Both the position numbers and the translations under genes were made by a program. This document shows positions 57,936-64,000 of a DNA stretch of 64,000 bases, piece by piece. Within the stretch, counting starts at the first letter, position 1, and the number at the start of each line of letters is the position of its first letter. The stretch is from NCBI RefSeq assembly GCF_900107245.1, contig NZ_FNPG01000004.1:206226-270225 (forward strand). The letters run 5' to 3'. Under the pieces are notes generated by a model. That model had not been told where the DNA came from. It saw nothing but the letters and a program-made list of their open reading frames with translations, and made no database searches. This DNA comes from Lachnobacterium bovis DSM 14045. GTDB taxonomy: Bacteria; Bacillota; Clostridia; Lachnospirales; Lachnospiraceae.

Positions 57936-58559
57936 TTATTCAGACTCATCTTTATTTTCATATTCATCTCGAATATCAAACAAATCAATAATATCATGTC
58001 CTAAAATATCATGCATATATGAATATATCTCACGATTATTTATATCTCTGTTTTGTTTTTTTATAATACTCTTTTTTAATTCAATGCGCATATCTTTTAT
58101 CTTCTTCGCTAACATATTAGCTTCATTTGAATTAACATGCATTTTATCATAACAATATGACATGCTCTGTATCATTAGGATTTCATTTGCTCTAGCTATC
58201 TTTTTCGGAAGTTCTATTAATTCGTCTTCACACTGTTCTAGTTTCTCATTTATTTCTGTTATCAAACGCTTATTTTCAGATAAAATCTTATCTTTTTCAT
58301 CATAATCACTTTCATTTGTAGACATAACCATATTATCCACTATATCTTTCATAAGCTGATTTTTTATTTTTTTTAAATTTTTATGATTATCTTTCAAATG
58401 AGCTTGTTTTTTTAGCAATTCATTAACATTATCTTCTAACTCTTGTATTTGTTGTGTTTTTCCATGAATTGCAAAAAGTCTGTGCCACTTTTGGTCAACG
58501 ACTAAAAGTGGCACTTCTTTATTGCGTAATGCATTTTTAAATTCTTCTTCATTTTTCAT
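57936..58559 (-). CDS. Coiled-coil protein of unknown function, downstream of rex
   Basis: A 207-residue soluble protein. After a short globular start (VPLLVVDQKWHRLF near 16-29), residues 35-125 form heptad-rich coiled coil. A conserved-looking C-terminus has DILGHDIIDLFDIRDEY near 183-199. It follows rex by 78 bases in the same direction and has a standard ATG. I recognise no characterised family. The GHDIIDLFD tail looks like a peptide motif under selection, but this is an impression only. Confidence 0.7.
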   Translation of the reverse strand: MKNEEEFKNALRNKEVPLLVVDQKWHRLFAIHGKTQQIQELEDNVNELLKKQAHLKDNHKNLKKIKNQLMKDIVDNMVMSTNESDYDEKDKILSENKRLITEINEKLEQCEDELIELPKKIARANEILMIQSMSYCYDKMHVNSNEANMLAKKIKDMRIELKKSIIKKQNRDINNREIYSYMHDILGHDIIDLFDIRDEYENKDESE

Positions 58560-58637
58560 ACAGTGCCCTCATTCGTTCCAACTAAATATACCTTTATATA
58601 TTTATCGGTAAAAACGTTAAACACATAATGAACAAAC

Positions 58638-59273
58638 TTAGTTAAACTTTTTCTGCACAATATTATAAGACAATCTCATTAAACTGTCTGACAAATGAAC
58701 ATTTTCTACTATGACATCATCTTCCCTCAAATCAAGATCTACATGAGCAAAGTTCCAAATAGCTCCGACACCTAAATCAACTAAATGATGTGCTACTGTA
58801 TCAGCTTTACTCTTAGGTAATGTTAATGCAGCAATATCCACATCATTTTCCTTGCAGAATTCGTCTAATTCATCAATATTATGAACTGGAATATTACGTA
58901 CTTTAGTCCCAACTAATTCAGGATCAACGTCAAATAATGCTGTAATAACAAAACCAAACTTTTCAAACTTAACGTAATTTGCTAATGCTTGTCCTAAATT
59001 ACCTGCACCAATTACAATTATGTTATGAGTTTGATCTAATCCTAGTATTCTTCCTATAACTTCGTATAAGAATTTAACATTATAACCGTATCCCTGCTGT
59101 CCAAATCCACCAAAATTATTTAAGTCTTGACGAATCTGTGAAGCAGTAACATTCATACGCTTGCTCAAGTCTCTTGATGAAATACGTTCAACATTATCAT
59201 CAAGCAATTCTCCTAAGTAGCGATAATACCTTGGCATTCTTTTTATAACTGCCTGTGAAATCTCTTTAGTCAC
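58638..59273 (-). CDS. rex: Redox-sensing transcriptional repressor Rex
   Basis: Rex senses the NADH/NAD+ ratio and represses fermentation and NADH-recycling genes. The 211-residue protein has an N-terminal winged helix (SSRDLSKRMNVTASQIRQDL, residues 32-51) and a Rossmann domain with VIGAGNLGQALANY near 86. The C-terminal swapped helix is present. A consensus promoter lies upstream. The coiled-coil gene is downstream. Confidence 0.97.
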   Translation of the reverse strand: MTKEISQAVIKRMPRYYRYLGELLDDNVERISSRDLSKRMNVTASQIRQDLNNFGGFGQQGYGYNVKFLYEVIGRILGLDQTHNIIVIGAGNLGQALANYVKFEKFGFVITALFDVDPELVGTKVRNIPVHNIDELDEFCKENDVDIAALTLPKSKADTVAHHLVDLGVGAIWNFAHVDLDLREDDVIVENVHLSDSLMRLSYNIVQKKFN

Positions 59274-59346
59274 TTTTTGTTTTTCCTCCTATCGCTTACC
59301 TTTTATAAGAAGAAAATCCTTCTTTATTATTTTAGGTTCTAAAATA

Positions 59347-59375
59347 ATTATAAGTGCTTTTTGTCAAACTGTCAA
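59347..59375 (-). promoter_or_regulatory. Promoter of rex
   Basis: Perfect TTGACA and TATAAT on the minus strand, spaced by exactly 17 bases, just after the icd stop codon. The 73-base leader has GGAGG before the rex start. No clear Rex-type dyad was seen in it. Confidence 0.8.
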
Positions 59376-59395
59376 TGTGTGAAATTTTTAACATT

Positions 59396-60604
59396 TTATA
59401 AATTCTGCTCTAAATTTGTTCTAATTTCATTAATAAACTCGGCACTGTCTAATACAGTTGGATTTTCAATGGATGTGATTAATGCTAAATCTTTAGTCAT
59501 TTTGCCAGATTCTATTGTATCAATACAAGCCTTTTCTAATGCACTAGCGAATTTAACCAAATCATTGTTTCCATCTAATTCACCACGTTTTCTTAAAGCT
59601 CCAGTCCATGCGAAAATTGTTGCTACAGAGTTAGTTGATGTTTTTTCTCCTGCTAAATATCTGTAATAATGTCTTTGAACTGTTCCATGAGCAGCTTCAT
59701 ACTCATAATAACCATGTGGTGATACTAATACTGATGTCATCATAGCAAGTGAACCAAATGCTGATGAAATCATATCACTCATTACATCTCCATCATAATT
59801 TTTACATGCCCAAATAAATCCACCCTCTGATTTCATTACTCTAGCAACTGCGTCATCAATTAATGTATAAAAATATGTAATATTAGCTTTTTCAAACTTC
59901 TCTTTATAGTCTTTTTCAAAAATTTCAGCAAAAATATCTTTAAATGTATGATCATATTTTTTTGAAATTGTATCTTTAGTTGAGAACCATAAATCTTGTT
60001 TAGTATCTAATGCGAATTCGAAACAACTACGAGCAAAATTTTCAATTGAATCCTGGCAGTTATGTTGACCTTGAATTACACCTGCACCAGTAAAATCATG
60101 AATTAATTCTCTAGTTACTGTTCCATCTTCTGCTGTGAAAACAAGTTCAGCTTTTCCTGGACCAGCAACCTTCATCTCTGTTGCTTTATAAACATCACCA
60201 TAAGCATGTCTAGCAATTGAAATTGGCTTTTTCCATGACTTAACATTTGGATCAATTCCCTTAACAACAATTGGTGCTCTAAAAACAGTTCCATCTAGCA
60301 TTGCTCTTATAGTTCCATTAGGACTTTTCCACATTTTTTTGAGCTTGTATTCTTCAACCCTTTGGGCATTAGGTGTGATAGTGGCACATTTAACTGCAAC
60401 TTTATATTTTTTTGTTGCATTGGCAGCGTCAATAGTAACCTGATCTTCTGTTTCATTTCTATTTACTAAGCCTAAATCATAATAATCAGTCTTCAAATCA
60501 ACGAATGGATTGATTAACTCATCTTTAATCATTGTCCAAAGAACTCTTGTCATTTCATCTCCATCCATTTCAACTATTGGTGTTGTCATTTTAATCTTTT
60601 CCAT
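59396..60604 (-). CDS. icd: NADP-dependent isocitrate dehydrogenase (type II, eukaryote-like)
   Basis: A 402-residue enzyme that makes 2-oxoglutarate and NADPH. Signatures of the dimeric eukaryote-like IDH group are seen: [13 protein letters not shown] near residue 12, [20 protein letters not shown] near 89 and [12 protein letters not shown] near 307. It is third in the probable unit Re-citrate synthase, GntR regulator, icd; 86 bases separate it from the regulator. The pathway feeds glutamate synthesis in anaerobes with an incomplete citric acid cycle. Confidence 0.96.
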   Translation of the reverse strand: MEKIKMTTPIVEMDGDEMTRVLWTMIKDELINPFVDLKTDYYDLGLVNRNETEDQVTIDAANATKKYKVAVKCATITPNAQRVEEYKLKKMWKSPNGTIRAMLDGTVFRAPIVVKGIDPNVKSWKKPISIARHAYGDVYKATEMKVAGPGKAELVFTAEDGTVTRELIHDFTGAGVIQGQHNCQDSIENFARSCFEFALDTKQDLWFSTKDTISKKYDHTFKDIFAEIFEKDYKEKFEKANITYFYTLIDDAVARVMKSEGGFIWACKNYDGDVMSDMISSAFGSLAMMTSVLVSPHGYYEYEAAHGTVQRHYYRYLAGEKTSTNSVATIFAWTGALRKRGELDGNNDLVKFASALEKACIDTIESGKMTKDLALITSIENPTVLDSAEFINEIRTNLEQNL

Positions 60605-60690
60605 TTTTAGTCTCCTTTTTGTTAAAATTAATGCTAATAATAATCATTTCTTAGCGACATTTTCATAATGTATAATAAGATTCTTATATA

Positions 60691-61347
60691 TTATACCAAA
60701 TTTCCCCAACCAATTTCATCCATATTTAACATTGTGTTCTTCATATGTAATTTAGCTAGTTTTTCAGCTTTCTTACAATCATGTTCTTTTAATGCTTCCA
60801 CAATTGCTTTATGTTCTGTCATAAATTTAGGAACACGATCCGGGTTAGAAAGTGAAATTGAGCGAGCCTCCTGAACATATAAATGATATTCTGTCAAAAC
60901 TCTTCTTAATTCACTACTTCCTGACGCATCATATAATACTTCATGAAATTTATTATCTAAATCAACCATCTGTTCTTGATTTCCTCTTTGAGCATAGAAT
61001 TCCGTCAAATATACATTTTCTTCTAATTCTTGTAATTGCTCATCTGTAATATTTTTAGCTGCCCATTTTGAACAGAGCCCTTCTAATAAAGAACGAATTT
61101 CATAAATATCATGTACATCTTTTTCAGATAACCCTATAACATATGCCCCTTTGTTAGGAATGATTGAAATAAGTCCTTCAAGCTCTAATTGACGAAACGC
61201 TTCTCTTACTGGGGTTCTACTTACGCCTAATTCATCGCCAATCGCTTTTTCTTTAAGTTCTTCATTTCTTACATATTTACCTGTAAGAATATCTTTACGA
61301 ATCTTATGAAAGACTTTCGCACTTAATGAATGATTATCTTTTGTCAT
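60691..61347 (-). CDS. GntR/FadR-type (FCD) transcriptional regulator
   Basis: A 218-residue regulator. Residues 1-75 are a GntR winged helix (KEKAIGDELGVSRTPVREAFRQLELEG near 27-53). Residues 80-205 are an all-helical FCD effector domain with the metal-site pattern D...H...H (DLDNKFHEVLY and later LAKLHMKN). Such domains bind carboxylates such as citrate or lactate. Lying between two citrate-pathway genes it is probably their regulator. The GTATAC palindrome at 62806-62817 is a fitting target. Confidence 0.92.
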   Translation of the reverse strand: MTKDNHSLSAKVFHKIRKDILTGKYVRNEELKEKAIGDELGVSRTPVREAFRQLELEGLISIIPNKGAYVIGLSEKDVHDIYEIRSLLEGLCSKWAAKNITDEQLQELEENVYLTEFYAQRGNQEQMVDLDNKFHEVLYDASGSSELRRVLTEYHLYVQEARSISLSNPDRVPKFMTEHKAIVEALKEHDCKKAEKLAKLHMKNTMLNMDEIGWGNLV

Positions 61348-61367
61348 ACTTTACCTCATCTTATTTT

Positions 61368-62750
61368 TTATAAAACAACATTGAGTTTTTTACAACAATC
61401 TGTTATTTGCACAACTATTTCATTATCTGTTAATGCAGTAACTCTACCCTGTGCATATTGTAAATCAACCCAATCCTTTATCATTTTAACAAGCTCACTG
61501 TTTTTGTCAACCTTTCTTTCGTCAGAAAGATTATAATAATTATTAATCCAATATGCTATTCCTGCTAAACCTGATGTATTAGAAATTGCAACTAATGGTG
61601 GTCTGTTTAAGAATTTCTTTGTATCGAAAATATTGTAGATTTCTTCATTTTTTAATAATCCGTCAGCATGTATTCCTGCACGTGTTACATTAAAGTTTCT
61701 ACCTACAAATGGTGTTTGAATTGGTTGCTTGTAACCAATTTCTTTTTCAAAATACTCAGCAAGCTCTGTGATAACTCTTGTATCCATACCATCTAGCGTA
61801 CCACGAAGTTGTGCATATTCAAATACCATCGCTTCAAGAGGGGTGTTTCCTGTTCTTTCTCCAATACCAAATAATGAACAGTTTACACCACTTGCGCCAT
61901 ATAACCAAGCTGTTGTTGAATTATTAACTGCTTTATAAAAATCATTATGTCCATGCCATTCAATTAACTCTGATGGTACACCTGCATGTGTTGTTAATCC
62001 ATAAATAATTCCTGGTACACTTCTTGGAATTACAGCTCCTGGGAAATTAACACCATATCCCATTGTATCACAAGCTCTAATCTTAATTGGAATCTTATAT
62101 TCATCCATCAATTTCATTAATTCTACACAAAATGGAATAACAAAGCCGTAAATATCTGAACGTGTTATATCTTCAAGATGACACCTTGGACTTACGCCAG
62201 TCTCTAGACATTCTCTAATTACACTTAAATAAAGATTCATAACTTCTTTTCTCGTCATATGCATTTTGTAAAAAATATGATAATCCGAACAACTAACTAA
62301 AATTCCTGTCTCCCTTAATCCTAAATCTTTGACTAATTGGAAATCCTTTTTATTAGCTCTTATCCATGAGGTAACCTCAGGGAATTTATATCCTCTTTCA
62401 AGACATTTATAAACTGCCTCTTGATCTTTTTTACTATATAAGAAAAATTCACTTTGACGAATCTTACCGTTTGGTCCGCCAAGTTTATTTAAATAATCAT
62501 ATATTGTAACAATTTGTTCCGGTGTATATGGAGCTCTTGATTGTTGTCCATCTCTAAATGTTGTATCTGTGATCCATATATCTTCTGGCATATTATGTGG
62601 AACAATTCTATCATTAAAAGCTATTTTAGGTATTTCTTTATATGGAAACAAATTATGGAATGTATTAGGTTCTTCCACATCTACTAATTGATAAAAATGT
62701 TCTTCTAACTGTAACAAATTATTCTTATTATTAAAAATTACTTCTCTCAT
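61368..62750 (-). CDS. Re-type citrate synthase candidate (HMGL-like, isopropylmalate/homocitrate synthase superfamily)
   Basis: A 460-residue TIM-barrel acyl transferase. The start is the ATG at 62748-62750, seven bases after AAGGAG. DTTFRDGQQSRAPYT near 63 is the DRE-TIM entry motif, and the metal histidines lie in EWHGHNDFYK near 270; GIGERTGNTPLEAM follows. The sequence resembles, from memory, the Clostridium kluyveri-type Re-citrate synthase more than LeuA or homocitrate synthase: it lacks the C-terminal LeuA regulatory domain and has the LGGPNGKIRQSEFFLY stretch. Position beside icd supports citrate formation. Isopropylmalate synthase is the alternative. Confidence 0.75.
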   Translation of the reverse strand: MREVIFNNKNNLLQLEEHFYQLVDVEEPNTFHNLFPYKEIPKIAFNDRIVPHNMPEDIWITDTTFRDGQQSRAPYTPEQIVTIYDYLNKLGGPNGKIRQSEFFLYSKKDQEAVYKCLERGYKFPEVTSWIRANKKDFQLVKDLGLRETGILVSCSDYHIFYKMHMTRKEVMNLYLSVIRECLETGVSPRCHLEDITRSDIYGFVIPFCVELMKLMDEYKIPIKIRACDTMGYGVNFPGAVIPRSVPGIIYGLTTHAGVPSELIEWHGHNDFYKAVNNSTTAWLYGASGVNCSLFGIGERTGNTPLEAMVFEYAQLRGTLDGMDTRVITELAEYFEKEIGYKQPIQTPFVGRNFNVTRAGIHADGLLKNEEIYNIFDTKKFLNRPPLVAISNTSGLAGIAYWINNYYNLSDERKVDKNSELVKMIKDWVDLQYAQGRVTALTDNEIVVQITDCCKKLNVVL

Positions 62751-62787
62751 ATTATAACTCCTTATACTGCATTCTGTTTCATGTGTA

Positions 62788-62817
62788 TTTGTATATAATG
62801 GGATAATTGTATACAAT
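62788..62817. promoter_or_regulatory. Probable GntR operator pair
   Basis: A perfect 12-bp palindrome ATTGTATACAAT lies at 62806-62817, with a 10/12 copy (TTTGTATATAAT) 18 bases away at 62788-62799. GTATAC-centred sites are typical of FadR/FCD-type GntR regulators. They lie just downstream of the promoter at 62835-62863, so bound repressor would block the operon. Confidence 0.6.
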
Positions 62818-62834
62818 AATATTATTTATTTAAT

Positions 62835-62863
62835 AATTTACCATAATAAAGTAACCTTGTCAA
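62835..62863 (-). promoter_or_regulatory. Promoter of the Re-citrate synthase, gntR, icd unit
   Basis: Perfect TTGACA and TAAATT on the minus strand, spaced by 17 bases, about 85 bases upstream of the first start codon. Confidence 0.6.
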
Positions 62864-62956
62864 CAATATTTGTTATGAAAAATTTTTATGCTTATTATTT
62901 CTATTATTGCCTATGCCTAATACAAATTTCATATCAAAAATGTTCGAAATAAAAGA

Positions 62957-63036
62957 GCCAAAAAACGACCATAGCTACTTTGATATTTCCCTGTCTACTT
63001 GACAATGGTCATATTTCTTCTAAGCATGGTCGTTTA
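62957..63036 (-). terminator. Terminator of the toxin/immunity-like pair
   Basis: On the minus strand AACGACCAT pairs with ATGGTCGTT across a loop of about 53 bases and runs into TTTTTT. The proximal arm touches the stop codon of the 148-residue gene. An alternative shorter pairing with GACAATGGTC is possible. Confidence 0.6.
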
Positions 63037-63480
63037 TTTTTTCTTATTTTTTCTACAGTCAATAAAAAATGGATTCATAAACTCAATAAACTCTCCATTT
63101 TTCATCATAAAACCTTTTCTACTGACTTTTGCATCCTTGATATACTTATGTTTCCTTATAGTTATAGTATATGATCCATAATCATACACGTCAGCCAAAT
63201 CAATTTCTTTATACTCATCATAGCCTTTTTTATAAGGCGCATGATAATAAATCAGCTTATCATCTTCGGTTATTTTTACGAAAGTAGTTACTTTTTTGGC
63301 TTTGCTTGCATGTAAAAATCTTGCAATAAATGTAATATCCACTATTATAATCCAGGCTATTCCCCATGACATTAATAATACATACGCCCAAATTACACAA
63401 CCATTAATTAATATGATATTCCAAAAATTCTCATAGTCATACAAGATGATTTTTTTCTTTTTTGCGTATTTGTATTTCAT
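63034..63480 (-). CDS. Small membrane protein, candidate immunity protein
   Basis: A 148-residue protein with a basic N-terminus, two adjacent transmembrane helices (about 20-38 and 39-56) and a cytoplasmic beta-rich domain (TTFVKITEDDKLIYYH... and YTITIRKHKYI). Its ATG overlaps the TGA of the upstream gene (ATGA at 63477-63480), so translation is coupled. In polymorphic toxin loci a small gene directly after the toxin is commonly its immunity gene, and membrane-type ones often guard against membrane-acting toxins. No family is recognised; the role is inferred from position only. Confidence 0.6.
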   Translation of the reverse strand: MKYKYAKKKKIILYDYENFWNIILINGCVIWAYVLLMSWGIAWIIIVDITFIARFLHASKAKKVTTFVKITEDDKLIYYHAPYKKGYDEYKEIDLADVYDYGSYTITIRKHKYIKDAKVSRKGFMMKNGEFIEFMNPFFIDCRKNKKK

Positions 63481-64000
63481 TCCTTTTCCACGTCTCCTAT
63501 ATTAATTAATCCGTTTGACAAAATTGTAACTATTGTTCCAAAACCGTATTGCCAATCATAATCAAAAGCATCCATGATGCCCTTCGCCCAAACTTCTTCA
63601 ACAATATTTTTCCCACTAGCAAAAACAGATCCAACAGTCTTAGAATATAATAACTGAGCAAGACCAACAGCACAAGAATCGCAAACTATCTCTGGTATTG
63701 TTCTTTCTCCACCAAGTGCTTCAGTTATTGATGTTCCTGATACTGCTACCGTTGTTGCTGCTACTCCCGCTGTTAATCCAACAAGAGGTGCTGCTACAAC
63801 TGCTACAGCCATTCCTGCGCCTATAATTGCTACACCACCAATCATATTTACTGCATCTCTGTGTTTTGCATAAAACTCTCCTACTGCCTTACCTGCTTTA
63901 TTAACAGTATTCCAACCGCCTTGGCAGCCTTTTTTGTCTTATCCTTAACCCACTTAATTGGATTTGGCCACATACCATTCAAGTCATTCATCAGCATTCC
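63477..64000 (-). pseudogene. C-terminal end of a large polymorphic-toxin-like protein, with an apparent frameshift
   Basis: Reading leftward from the window edge, one frame gives NDLNGMWPNPIKWVKDKTKK AAKAVG (residues 6-31 of the fragment) and then shifts by one base near 63905-63935 into a second frame, NTVNKAGKAVGEFYAKHRDAVNMIGG, which stays open to the stop at 63477. The second part has a long Gly/Ala/Val-rich hydrophobic stretch and then GGERTIPEIVCDSCAVGLAQLLYSKTVGS. The NPI...W linker followed by a hydrophobic block is typical of RHS-like or wall-associated polymorphic toxin C-termini. The full gene lies to the right. A read-through ATG at 63843-63845 could also start a short gene, but no ribosome site supports it. 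Confidence 0.55.

Noticed and set aside
59274..59346. A Rex autoregulatory site in the rex leader
   Set aside because: No dyad close to TTGTTAA-N4-TTAACAA was seen; only a short GAAG/CTTC hairpin.

Overview
The window is 64 kb of AT-rich chromosomal DNA from an anaerobic, low-GC Firmicute, most likely a flagellated Lachnospiraceae-type clostridium. That placement is an inference. It rests on a meso-diaminopimelate dehydrogenase (Ddh), bacterial glycogen synthase, a Rex redox repressor, formate-THF ligase, a Re-type citrate synthase next to NADP-isocitrate dehydrogenase, CheY/CheX-type genes, a leucyl T-box leader, and strong TTGACA/TATAAT promoters with GGAGG ribosome sites. No rRNA, tRNA, CRISPR array, insertion sequence or prophage was seen. 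Most genes lie on the minus strand. The short plus-strand units are a 49-residue protein, citrate synthase, cheY/cheX, an AP2-type gene, a LysR regulator and a PAS/GGDEF/EAL gene.

Layout. 1-7 kb: a minus-strand run ftsK, fhs, folD, a zinc-ribbon/TPR membrane protein and the start of a TrkH-type potassium transporter. 7-18 kb: GH1 beta-glucosidase, AGCS sodium/amino-acid symporter (its promoter spacer is filled by a perfect palindrome), glgA, a secreted calcium-repeat lipase, a membrane-anchored InlB-repeat/propeller protein and an EF-G-like GTPase. 18-24 kb: a 49-residue protein, an AMMECR1/MEMO fusion with eroded metal ligands, pyrC, an orphan GHKL kinase and a degenerate GGDEF membrane protein. 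24-33 kb: cdd, Si-type citrate synthase, cheY/cheX-like pair, thrC, an AP2/HNH-like protein, leuCD and a divergent LysR gene. 33-38 kb: a MecA-like protein and a partner of unknown function, then leuS with a complete T-box leader.

38.3-45.6 kb holds the most interesting locus: an apparent five-gene operon, read right to left, of apbE (flavin transferase), a three-FMN-domain protein, a one-FMN-domain protein, a NapH-like polytopic 4Fe-4S protein, and a 1105-residue membrane-anchored subtilisin that carries an N-terminal repeat region and its own FMN-binding domain with an intact flavinylation motif. It looks like an extracytosolic flavin electron-transfer chain wired to a surface serine protease. 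I know of no described system of this kind, though I cannot search.

45.7-63 kb: ilvNC, a D,D-carboxypeptidase, ddh, an EAL phosphodiesterase, a GH13 enzyme, yebC, a CBS/CorC protein, alr, nnr, a coiled-coil protein, rex, and a unit of Re-citrate synthase, GntR regulator and icd with a GTATAC palindrome beside its promoter. The right edge holds the C-terminal end of what looks like a large polymorphic toxin, carrying an apparent single-base frameshift, overlapped by ATGA with a small membrane protein that is a candidate immunity gene.

Together the metabolic genes cover the oxidative arm to 2-oxoglutarate and glutamate, branched-chain amino acids, threonine, diaminopimelate and D-alanine for the wall, one-carbon units, glycogen and beta-glucoside use.
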